From: Chromera velia | Taxonomy: Eukaryota > Sar > Chromeraceae | DNA length: 22,272 bases | Assembly (NCBI GenBank): GCA_018398765.1 | Contig: JAHBMJ010000564.1 | Location: 22,183 to 44,454 of the forward strand | Reading direction: 5' to 3' | Shown here: piece after piece, positions 1 through 10,048 of the stretch | How the letters are laid out: each line of letters opens with the position of its first letter | Position numbering within the stretch: position 1 is the stretch's first letter | The notes under the pieces: model-generated | Databases searched by the model: none | What the model was told of the DNA's origin: nothing | What the model saw: only the letters and a program-made list of their open reading frames with translations | Made by a program: the position numbers and the translations under genes

Positions 1-504
1 TCTCTCTCTGTGTGTGTGTGTGCCCGATGTTGCTTTCGGCGTGTCCGCGTCTCCTTTCCTGCTTCCGGCCGTCTATGTTCTCTCCCTGCTTCTGTTCTTT
101 TGCTGTTGACCAACTTTGTTTGTCTTCTCTTCTTTTCTCACCGATTATGTTCGCTCCTCTTCTTGCCCCTTTCCCCTTCCCATCAGAGTCCTTCCTTCCT
201 CCCCCATGCACTTTCTTCATGCAAAGCTTCCTTCCCCCTTTTGCTCCTTCTCCCTCTCCGCCAGGTCCCCTGCCTCCCTCCATGCATTCGTGTGTTTATG
301 ATCAGGCTTTCCTTGCTTTTCTCTACTCTTTTTCCGCCTTCTTAAAGGTTGCGTCTGTAAATTGATTACTCCTTTGTGAAATTTTGTGAACCTCTCATGT
401 CTATGACTGGGATTTCCGTTGCACTCTATTCCCTGTGTACCCCTCGTCTCTGAATTCTTTCCCTAAATTCCGCCCCCTTACCCATTAATTAAATTTGCCT
501 CCAG
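1..504 (+). other. Pyrimidine-rich stretch, probable intron of the MATH-domain gene
   Basis: No convincing coding exon is visible. The plus strand is strongly pyrimidine-rich, opening with a short TC/TG dinucleotide tract (1-22) followed by C/T-rich sequence to about 350. In the two well-supported genes of this window the sense strand of introns has the same pyrimidine bias. The stretch ends in a good acceptor (TTTGCCTCCAG, ending at 504) just before the open MATH-like frame. I infer an intron of a plus-strand gene whose 5' exons lie left of the window. The open frames here are low-complexity and are not called. Confidence 0.45.
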
Positions 505-858
505 GGTCACCGATTCTGCACGTGTCTCTACCCCAAAGGCCAGGCGGGAGCTCAAGAGGGGCAAGCCTCTCTGTTCCTCTGCTCGCTTGAGGACTACCGA
601 GCGGAGGTCTCTCTGTCGCTCTTGGTTTCCAACTTGGAGATGGAAGCCGTGGGGTCGTCTTTAGATTTCTCACGGGGAGAATACGGCCTCGGGGCGGGGT
701 GGTTGAACTTCTGCTCCTCTCAAGCTCTCCTCGAGGCTGCCAGACGGACGACGTCAGAGGAAATTCAGGGAGGGGCCTTGGAGATTTGGGTCTGTGTATC
801 TGCACCCGCAGTGAATTGCCAGCCTTTGCTCGTTCGGGGATATGGAGCGAATCGCTAG
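505..858 (+). CDS. C-terminal exon of a MATH/TRAF-like domain protein (partial)
   Basis: After a TTTGCCTCCAG acceptor, a phase-0 frame runs 117 codons to TAG at 856-858. The translation resembles a MATH (meprin and TRAF homology) domain. It has a CTCLYPKG strand near the start, an SLFL strand, an alternating VSLSLLVSN strand, a GWLNFCSSQALLEA segment (compare the usual Gly-Trp/Phe-x-x-Phe-x-x-x-x-x-Leu pattern), and a closing GALEIWVCVS strand. MATH domains are protein-interaction beta sandwiches, often in ubiquitin-ligase adaptors or TRAF-like proteins. The match is by pattern only. No partner domain is visible because upstream exons lie outside the window. Codon usage is GC-rich like the other real exons. 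A donor inside the frame is possible but not needed. The hAT element begins about 170 bp downstream. Confidence 0.55.
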   Translation, partial: GHRFCTCLYPKGQAGAQEGQASLFLCSLEDYRAEVSLSLLVSNLEMEAVGSSLDFSRGEYGLGAGWLNFCSSQALLEAARRTTSEEIQGGALEIWVCVSAPAVNCQPLLVRGYGANR

Positions 859-1078
859 CTGATTTCAGTGTCTCTTCCCACTGCAGAGAACGTGAGTAGA
901 CGTGAGCGAGCTAGCCCATTGTCCCGATCTAAACTTGAAGCTCAATTAGTATCAGGTCTATAGTATCAGGTTAACTTATTGTTTTGAATTATCATTATCA
1001 TTAATTATCATTATGATTTAACTAAAAAACTAGGGCTGGGAAAAGGTTTATTGAGAAAAGGTTCAAATCTGAAAAAGT

Positions 1079-1119
1079 GAACCTGTTGAACCTGTTTTGA
1101 ACCTGTTGAACCTGTTTTG
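1079..1119 (+). repeat. Left subterminal GAACCTGTT repeats of the hAT element
   Basis: About four head-to-tail copies of GAACCTGTT(TT) lie about 50 bp inside the left terminus. Related copies recur near the right end in the same orientation. hAT transposases typically bind short subterminal repeats, so these are candidate transposase-binding sites. That role is inferred from position and repetition. Confidence 0.65.
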
Positions 1120-1776
1120 GAGGCCAGATGCACGGCCACTGACACAAGGCCGGCTAGGCCCGCGCCGCCCGCGGCCCATATAGGTGAAATAAAGAGCCGG
1201 AGCCGCGTGCACAGCAACTATCCCCAGCCGGTTCAATCTATTATGTCGGACAGACGCATGTGAGCATATGTTAGACATATAGCATCATATGTCAGCATGA
1301 AAACTCATACTGACGGTTACAGAAGTGAAGAAGTACACGTGACTTACCAAGTTTCCCACTTGCAAGGTCAAAGAGGCGGCGGGAGCAGCAGGTCAAAGAG
1401 GTGGCAGTGCACGGAGAGGGAGGGGGAGAGCGGGGGCCGCGAGGCAACCGGTGAGCAGATGAAAGAAAGAAAGAAACGCTGTAACAGTCTTATGTTGACT
1501 AAATTATCATGATTGATACGATCATTATCGGATCATATAAATTTAATTATGACATTTTCCAATTTTTTCAGGCTTTTTTGATTACTAATTTTCGACTAGT
1601 ATAAACAGTGAATAACTTGAGACTCACACCTAATGTGAGCGTAAATATTGATTTAAACTATTTAAAAACACTACTAAAGTATAGATTCTATAATAAAATG
1701 TTCTAAAAATACATTAAAGCCTAATTTAAAGGCATAAAATAATATGAAAAAATATGAGGTTTCTATTAATTAAAAG

Positions 1777-1862
1777 TGAACCTGTTTTTGAACCTGTTTT
1801 TGAACCTGATTCAGGTTTATTACTTCGAAGTGAACCTTGAACCTTGAACCTTGAACCTTTTT
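1777..1862 (+). repeat. Right subterminal GAACCTG / GAACCTT repeats of the hAT element
   Basis: Three copies of a GAACCTGTTTTT-like unit are followed, after a short spacer, by four copies of GAACCTT ending about 9 bp from the right terminus. They share the GAACCT core with the left-end repeats, but the unit differs between the two blocks. This suggests separate local expansion of one ancestral motif. Confidence 0.65.
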
Positions 1863-1879
1863 CTAGCACTATAAAAAAC

Positions 1880-3010
1880 AGCTAGGAGCACATGTAAGAG
1901 CAGATTTGCTTCATTTTACTTCATTTTCTTTATAAAGCTGTTAGTCCTAGGCGGAGGACATTAAAAAAAAAAAAGATAAAACACACGCTAATTTTTTTTT
2001 TTGTATTTCTATTTTTTAAATCATTTTTTCTCATTTATTTTCTATCAAATTTCATTAGAGTTTTTCATTGTTACATGCTAGGCTAAATCAAAATAAAATA
2101 ATAAATTAAATAATTTATTTTCAATAATAATTTTATATTTGAGCACTGCATGTGAGACTGGAGGTCGTAATGGGTTGTAAAGATGACAACAAGGTCGGCA
2201 GAAGGTCAGAAAGAAGACAGTGGGCAACTGTAGAGCTTTAGTGATAAACGATGCATCGGATACGCACAATATAACACAAGGTATCTCACGCTTCCACTGC
2301 CCTGACGCAGCCATACCTTAATTGCTCAACTCTTTCAATTGCGCTGAGCATGCATGACTGTCGATTCTAAGTTCTTTCTCTTTGGCTTTCTGGGACTCTC
2401 CGATTACGGGGAGAAGTAGAAGGAGAAGACTGTCAGAAACGGCTAAAAAAAGAATCTGATCAAGAAACACCCTCATACTAAGCTAATTCTCAAGTTGTAT
2501 TGCAAAAACAATATGTAAAGCATGCAATAAAGACATTCATATAATAGCAGCCCCCTTTCCCCCTCCACTCCATTCCACCCCCTCCCTCTAGCCCTCCCCC
2601 CTCCCCCCTTTTCACTCCATCTGCACATCTCCATCGTTTTCGGTCAGATCGATCGGAGGGAGGAGAGATTCATGCTTCTTCGATCTTTATACTCTTCTTC
2701 TTGCCCGGAGTTGGCCCATCTAGTTTTTTGTTGGGTGAAGGCTGGACGGGGAAGATGCACTAGGTCTGCTTCCCGTCTGCGAGTGGGTTGGCGCCGCTTC
2801 ACAGTATCAGTACGGGCCTGCTTATATATATTAGGCGCAGTACCACAGACGTAGCCCAGAAAGTGTAGCTGGGGGGCACTTACAAAACTCTACTGAGAGC
2901 CACTTTGTGCGTGCACAGACCGCGCATAACACATGCAGCCTCGGGTGCGCACAGACTGCTCATGATGCAAGCATCTTTTTTGACGATTTAAAATTGATGG
3001 ACGCACACTA
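1880..3010. other. No supported gene
   Basis: The first 650 bp are AT-rich with poly-A and poly-T runs. Around 2550-2630 the plus strand is C/T-rich, with many CCCTCC runs. Around 2905-2975 there is a diverged tandem pair sharing GCACAGAC and ATGCA cores. The open frames are short and show no family resemblance that I can recognise. Confidence 0.5.
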
Positions 3011-3375
3011 TCTGTGTTTGTCTGTGTCTGTCTGTGTCTGTCTGTGTCTGTCTGTGTCTGTCTGTGTCTGTCTATGTCTGTCTGTGTCTGTCTGTGTCTG
3101 TCTGTGTCTGTCTGTGTCTGTCTGTGTCTGTCTGTGTCTGTCTGTGTCTGTCTGTATCTATCTGTGTCTGTCTGTGTCTGTCTGTGTCTGTCTGTGTCTG
3201 TCTGTGTCTGTCTGTCTGTCTGTATCAGTCTGTCTATGCCTGTCTTGGTCTGTTTGTGTCTGTCTGTGTCTGTCTGTGTCTGTCTATGTCTGTCTGTGTC
3301 TGTCTGTGTCTGTCTGTATCTGTCTGTCTCTGTCTGTCTGTGTCTGTCTGTGTCTGTCTGTGTCTCTCTGTATCT
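3011..3375 (+). repeat. 10-bp minisatellite, TCTGTGTCTG unit, about 36 copies
   Basis: A nearly uninterrupted head-to-tail array of TCTGTGTCTG occupies about 365 bp. Variants such as TCTATGTCTG and TCTGTATCTA are scattered through it, and the period slips around 3210-3250 where extra TCTG tetramers intrude. All reading frames through it are open on both strands, because the 10-mer lacks stops. The apparent Thr-Asp-Arg or Cys-Val-Ser proteins there are artefacts. The unit can be read as TCTG tetramers interrupted by a TG, the same tetramer family that fills the metacaspase introns. Confidence 0.9.
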
Positions 3376-5130
3376 AGGCAAGGGTACCAATGCGAGTAAT
3401 TGAAGTTTTAGAAGATGATCGAGCAGGCGCAAAGGTGGTTTGAACTTTATGAAAAACAAAATCCTGAATTTTATGTTTAAAAATCGTAAAAATATTAGTA
3501 TTAGTTTGATTTTTTGGTGAGGTTTTTAAAGTGTAGGATAACATAACTTTTGAAATACCCCCCGCTTTAAAGTAGTTTTTCAAATATTTAATATTTGGTC
3601 ATTTTTTATTTTGTTTGTTTTTCCAATTTTATGTTTGTTTTTAATGTTCTGCGCCCAGTGTTAGTCTAGGTGTAAGTGCATAAACTTGAAATTTAACGTT
3701 CTTGGTTACTCTGAAAAATATGAAATAAACGTGTTCTCTCTCTCACTTAGTCTTAATCTCTTCTCTCAATTCTTTTTCTCCTTTTCACTCTTGCGTTTCA
3801 GCACTAAAAATCATTTCGCTTTTAGCAGCCTTTTGCCCCTCTGCCAGATGGCCTCAGATCGGAACGAGAAAGCCATTCAGATAAAGGAAAAATGATGCCG
3901 CGGGTGCTTTTTCTTCAATTGTAAACCATTTACGGCATAGGCTAGACCTGTGCGGGCCGGCCAGGGAGGTTTGATGCATCTAGATGCTTTCCTTGGGAGC
4001 TGCACGTCGAACATTCGGCATCGGGGCAGGAAACCAATCTTCCGGACATAAATCTTAATCCTAAAATCCTAAAACACAACTGTTAATATTAGATTTAAAT
4101 GTAAAATATATAAGTTGTATCACTTAGTTGTTTTTTCTTTCAAACTTAAACATTATAATTCGAACTTTAAAATATAAGTTTCACAAACTCTAGTCGATAA
4201 TTAAAATTAATGGTTTTAAAACTATAGTTTTTAGACTTTAATATTATTTTATGATATTTACACTAGCATTTACAAAAATAGGTTCCATAGAATCATCGTC
4301 ATGTAAAAGGAGTTTGAAGCAAGTTTTCTTAGAACTTTTCTAGAATAACTTGTACCTATAGCTTCATACATGATAATTTCAATTTATAGTCAGCATGAAA
4401 GGTTTGGAAGCGTATGTAGAGTTCGACATCGAACAGATTGTTCACTGCAGTAGCACATCTTTTCAAAAGGACATTCCTACCTCCTTAAAGACGAAATCAT
4501 AGCAGCGCACGATGGTGGAGGCTACGGAGCGTCTAATTCCAGTCGCACGACGATATCTGGTTCACCAGGTAACGGCGGGTGTGTGCGGTCTGGACCTGAT
4601 TGGATTAACTCACTGTCAACCAGGAATCCATGTGAGGAATTTGATAAACAGAAAAGGCAAACGGAGCATGAAGAACGCCCCCCCGCCCCCCATTTCTGCC
4701 CTCCTCGCAAAGCTGAAAGGCCCACTCTACCTCCCCTTGTTTTTTTGGGGAAGAGAAAAACGATTACTTCATCGACTGAATGCACGGATGAAGAATTCAA
4801 AGCCAATCAATTTATTCACACATTCATTTGCCACCTTCCCCGTCCACCGGAACGAGTGCAGCAACGAACGGAAGATTGAAGGAAGAACGGATCGAAGGAC
4901 AGACGGAAGACCGCCCCTCAAGCCTTCAGACATGAGAAGAGGGACGAGCAAAGAGAGTCAAGACAGAGAGACAGAGAGACAGACAGGCAGACAGATACGC
5001 ATTCACACCCTCCCTCGCTTTCGTGTCGTGAGACGTCTCGTCCTCCCTTTTCCGAGTTACTTCCCTCCCCCCGCAAAAGTAAAACAAACGCCCCCTTTAG
5101 CAAATCCCAGAATGATTGCGAACTCCTTCC
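3376..5130. other. No supported gene; includes the likely metacaspase 3' UTR
   Basis: 3400-4400 is mostly AT-rich and without coding character. A pyrimidine-rich plus-strand stretch at about 3735-3800 ends in GCGTTTCAG. It resembles an intron end, but no convincing exon follows. From about 4500 the composition becomes more GC-rich. The part next to 5131 should contain the 3' UTR and poly(A) site of the minus-strand metacaspase. The long plus-strand frame at 4512-5213 runs antisense over the last metacaspase exon and shows no domain, so I did not call it. Confidence 0.45.
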
Positions 5131-8100
5131 TCAGTACGCTGCGTAGGGGTATGCAGGGTACTGGACAGGCTGAGGAGCGTAGCCGTACCCCCCGAGGCCC
5201 TGCAGAGACGTAAGAGAAATGGGACACACACAAACGGAGACATCATGCTTTCATCGATGTATTGCTGTATCTGTTTCGCAACCTCACACCCCGCGGCCCC
5301 TGCTTCATAGCAAAGAAGGGAAGTGACGAGAAAGACAGATCGTTCACTCGTTTGGTCTCTCGAGAGGTGAGTTCATCTTTGTGACCTCTTTTGAGAAAGC
5401 ATCTGTGTGTGGGTGTGTGTTTGTGTCTGTGCGTGCGAGAGAAAGAGGGAGAGAGAGAGAGAGAAAGAGAAAGAGAAAGAGACAGAAAGAAAGAGAGAGA
5501 GAAACTACATGTTGCTTCTTCTCCCTTTTTTTTCAGAGACAGACAGAGACGGACAGAGAGAAACAGAAAGAGAAAGAAACAAAGAGACAGAAAGAGAGTC
5601 AAGTGAAAGCCAAAGAAGCAGTAGCGAGGAGGAAACTTTGACAGGAGACTTCCCACCTTCGGCCTCTCAAACTCAAAAGGAAAGAAGAAAGAAAGCATGC
5701 ACAAAATAGAGTGATGCACACAGCTAGACAAAGCAAAAGAGAACCACAGACAGATAGACAGACAGACAGACCCTGGCCTGGGGCTGGGGCTGCGGCGGCA
5801 CCACGGGAGCGACGACCTCTTCGTCGTCATCCCCTCCGCACCCGCACGTCTTCTTGTTGGGCACCTCTGTCATGGAGGCTGCACATGCATGATTGCATTC
5901 ATGGAAGGTCAAGTGGAGGGGTCGGGCAGTCTGTGCTGTTACAGCGGATGCTTCATCTATTGATCAAAAATCGAGACCCAGGGTAAGCAAGTGACTCATC
6001 GGCTGGCTTGCAAAGAAAGTCGTAACATGCGACAAAGGTTTATCTTCTCTACAGCATTTCCGCACGCAAATTTAGCTTGGCATCTTTTCCAATAAAGATG
6101 AAGTGGGAAAGACAGAGGTGAGTTGCACAATGTGAAGCGGTATCACACGACCTCCTGCAACAATGAAGAGTTGACGGACCGACGAAGAGAGTGTCTCTGT
6201 CGGGGTCCGCGTGTTCAGTCCAGGTCATCTGGAAGTACTGGTCGAGCATCGGCAGAACGCCGTTCCTGCAGATGGAAACACAGGAGGAGGGGGAAGGGAG
6301 TGAGTGGAAGACCCCCACCCGCACATGCAAAGAAGGGGTCTTGTGTCAATCCATCGAGCACATTCACTTGGGGATACTTGCATTGTCTTGGGGATTCTGC
6401 GACTGCTGGACGAAAGAAAAAAACCGCACTCAAGAGTAGACTACTGACTTCAGCCGGTCTCTCTGCCCCGCGGCTGCCTGGAAGAGCTGCGCGTAGGTTG
6501 CTCTCGGTCCGACTTGTTTGAGGGCCTCCTGGAGGCAGTAGGACAGGGCACCTGCAAGAATAAAGAAATAAATAAATAAAAGCACGAATAAATAAATCTG
6601 GGAGTGACCAATCGAATCCTCGCACAGAACCCAAAAAGAAGAAGAAGAAAAGAGAGAGGAAGGAAACCAATGGACGAATGCGAGACAGCGGTAGAAAGAA
6701 CGCCCCTGAGGTGAATCCGAGAGAGAGAGTGTTATCCGTGTTCGTCACGAAAATGGAAAAAATGCCCGCTAGCTCTCCTACTCACCCTGCTGTTTCCCTG
6801 CCAGATTCGCATCAAGGGAGGTCTGATCATCTCTGCAGACAGAGGCGGAGAAGAGAAGAAAAAGGAGGGAGAAGACAGACAATGCAACTGGAGCAACGCG
6901 CAACAAGGGAACCTCTAGACTCCTCGAAAGCCGCAGAAGAAGTACATCCTTATCAGCTTCAACCCATCTATTAATAGATGGACGCTCAAACATGCGGAGA
7001 GATGCACACGCAGTCAGAATATTGTCTGGCGGGCAGAGCGATCGATCTTTCAAGTCACTCTGCCGATTGGCCCATCCGCGACTGGGCCAAGAGCAAGGAA
7101 AGCCTCAGATTGTTATCCCACAGTCCCCCCATACCCCCAACGCCCCCCCTTCCTCACCTGCACCCCGTGATGGAGAAGCACTGGATATTTGGGTACTTGC
7201 GGACTCCTGAGCCTGCCAGCTGCACAACAAAAGAGAAGCAACGTCCAGAAAAGAAAATGATAAGGCAAGTTAGAAAGGAAACACTCCTCCTGGCATCTGC
7301 CCCGTGACGCAACTCTAAGGATATTGAATACAAGCAAACCAAGCAAGTCGACCTTCTCCATCCCCTTCACGTCTACTCACCCAGGCAAGCACTGCATTTT
7401 TCAGCTCTAAAGCTTTCGCCACCAGCAACCAAAGCACAAAAGGATCACGTTTTTAGACCGCAAGAGTCACTCACGCTCCCCCGATGCACTGACAGGATTT
7501 TTCATCTTTCCGAACACTTTTTTTTTTTTTGCCGATGCACTGACCGGATTTTTCATCTTTCCGAACACGGGTCGGGGATTCAGTCCTGGAGCTCGACGGG
7601 GCATGGCTGCACAGACAGGCAGAAGCAGAAGCAGAAGCAGAAGCAGAAGCAGAAAGCGGAGGAGGACGGAATGAATCAATAGAAGCACAGCCAGAAAGCA
7701 CACAGAAAAGAGAGCAGGCTATGAGAAATATAGAGACACAACCAACCGACAAAATGGTATTTGCCGATCCGCCTCCTCCACTCTACTGGCTCGATCACTT
7801 CATCTCCTGTGAGCACGCCACCGTTTGCTTACTTTGAATGGATCGTCAAACCTGCACGGAACCCACGAGACCCCCTTCCTCCCTCCCTCCCTCCTAGGTC
7901 CTTCCTCCCCTTTCTATACCAACCACACACCGTTTCGGGATCTCGAGGAAGGATCCATCCAGGGGGCGGGGTTGATGCCCACAGCTGCAATCAATCCGAC
8001 GCACAGAGAGACAGACAGACACGCAAAAATGCATGTAGCCCCGTAGACAAGCAGACAGAACAATGTGCGGAGAAACGGACAAACTCCCAGGAATCCTTCC

Positions 8101-8417
8101 TCCCCACCTAAACAGCAGACAGACAGACAGACAGACAGACAGATAGACCGACGGATGGACTGACGTTGTCCCGCCGCAGTGGGAGGGGGCAGGTTGGTGG
8201 AGTCTCTCTGGTTCTGTGCGTCAAGCATCGTCCCGGAGTGGCAGCAGTCAAAGACTGCATGGGGGGACGGAAGGGTCCGAGAGAGATGATGGAAATGACA
8301 AAGAGCCATTAAATAAATTTACCCAGGGATAGACAGAGGAGAGGAAGAGAGAGAGAGAGAGAGAGAGACAGAGACAGAGANTCTCTCTCTCTCTCTCTGT
8401 CTCTCTCTCTGTCTCTG

Positions 8418-8478
<61 letters not shown>

Positions 8479-10010
8479 TGGCGCCCATGCATCTGTTGTG
8501 TGATGAGGGCGGGATGCCTGGCTGGCTTTTGAAAAGAGACAGGACAATGATATCTTCCTTCAGTTTTTAGCGCTTTCCGGTTTGTGCCCTGCATGTTGTT
8601 CACTCAGACAGACCCTCTCCCCTCGAAACCAGAAAGAAGAGAAGAACAATTACACGCAGGCGGCAGCAACAACGAGCGCGGAAACATTCATTTCTTTTTT
8701 GGTTTAGACTGACACAAGGTGACGCTGACGCGGCTGCAGAGAAAAAAGAAAAGGGGGAAGAAAAGCAGCAAGTTTAGTGATGACTCAGAAAGCACATGAC
8801 GAGAATCGAATCAACGGGGAGGAGAGGAAGCATTTACATACAGAGAAACTCACACTGACTGCTCTGAGTCTCTCTGCCAGCCTTCCTTCATGCTCCATCG
8901 GTAGACATCAAGCAGGAGAGAAGCAGGAGGAGGCACAAAGAGAGAATCCGGCGGACAGACAGACAGACAGACAGACTGACTCGGCGCAGTTGTTCTTCAG
9001 GACCTTCTGCAGCACTGCAAATCAACTCAGCAAGCAACGCAGAAAAGAGAGTATGAAGACATGAAGCAGATGGATTCACTGATTGGATGAATGAATGAAT
9101 GAATCTAATACAGATAGATAGATAGATCAACGGGCAGACACAAGAATCTGCAATCAAACAGACATGTATGCGGACAGCAGGGAGAGAAGAAGAAAGAGAC
9201 AGAGACAGAGAATGAGAGGGGCAGAGAGGCCAACGGTGAAACGAAGGAGCTAAACAAATAAACAAACAAACAAACAAATAAACAAACAAACAAACAAACA
9301 AACAAACAAGAAAACAAACAAGGAAACGACATGAAGCGCAAACGGACGGACATACCAGAGTCCTTCAGCAGAGGTCTCTGGAAAGCCCCTCTCTGAGAAA
9401 AGTCGGAGGGACACAGAGCCTCAGCCATGAAGTCCTCCTCCCTCACCAACTTCCAGTCGAAAGTCTGAGTGCCGTGTCCTGAAAGAAAGAAAGAAAGCAG
9501 GCAAGCAAGCAAGGAATGAATGAAGGAAGAAAGAAAGAAAGAAAGCAAGAAAGCAAGCAAGGAATGAATGAATGAATGAAGGAAGGAAGGAAGGAAGGAA
9601 GGAAGAAAGAAAGAAAGAAAGAAAGAAAGAGAAGGAAGGAAGGAAGGAAGGAAGGAAGGAAGAGACGAAGGAAGGAAGAAAGAAAAGAAAGAAAAGAAGA
9701 AAGAGAAAGTGGCATATGGACAGACAGACAGACATTGTGAGTTTGGCGCCTCCCTTGGATAACGCTGACGCTTTTGAAACGGAGAAGCATTTCCTCAATG
9801 AGGGGCACTCAAGGCTTCCCCGGCAACCCACAAGAAGGGAAGATGGAAAAATCCGTCGACCCTCAATCCATCCAGCCAACCAGACAGAGAAAGCGGCCTA
9901 TCCACCGAGCAGAAGTCTCCTTCCCCCCTTTTTCCCCCCTCACAGTCAAACAGATTGACAGACTATATGTTTCTTCTTCTCCCTTCTTTTCTTCATAAAC
10001 ACAACAGATT

Positions 10011-10048
<38 letters not shown>

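Larger units (their letters stand above)
1031..1871. mobile_element. Non-autonomous hAT-type DNA transposon (841 bp) with 8-bp TSD
   Basis: The element is bounded by imperfect terminal inverted repeats. The left end reads TAGGGCTGGGAAAAGGTT and the right end, reverse-complemented, reads TAGTGCTAGAAAAAGGTT (15 of 18 match). It is flanked by a perfect 8-bp direct repeat TAAAAAAC at 1023-1030 and 1872-1879. An 8-bp target duplication with short TAGGG/CAGGG-like ends is the hallmark of the hAT superfamily. No transposase frame is present, so it would need a helper in trans. Inside, a GC-rich left half (about 1130-1480) joins an AT-rich right half. Subterminal GAACCTGTT-type repeats lie near both ends. 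The perfect TSD suggests a fairly recent insertion. Confidence 0.8.

Noticed and set aside
2890-3459. Long frames on both strands across the TCTGTGTCTG array (Asp/Arg/Gln/Thr-rich or Cys/Val/Ser-rich)
   Set aside because: The 10-mer simply lacks stop codons in all frames. The translations are pure repeats with no non-repeat domain.
3802-3895. Possible plus-strand exon after GCGTTTCAG or CTCTGCCAG (MASDRNEKAIQIKEK and stop)
   Set aside because: Too short, without neighbours or family resemblance. The acceptor-like sequence could be chance in C/T-rich DNA.
4512-5213. 233-codon plus-strand frame
   Set aside because: It runs antisense through the last metacaspase exon, has no recognisable domain and includes low-complexity Arg/Thr/Glu sequence from repeats.
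5243-5830. 195-codon minus-strand frame
   Set aside because: It lies across a metacaspase intron and reads Ser/Leu/Phe repeats from a C/T-rich microsatellite. The correct exons on either side are in phase without it.
9421-9879. Phe/Leu/Ser-rich minus frame resembling a membrane protein
   Set aside because: It is the translation of the CTTT/CTTC polypyrimidine array in intron 4. Hydrophobicity comes from the repeat itself.
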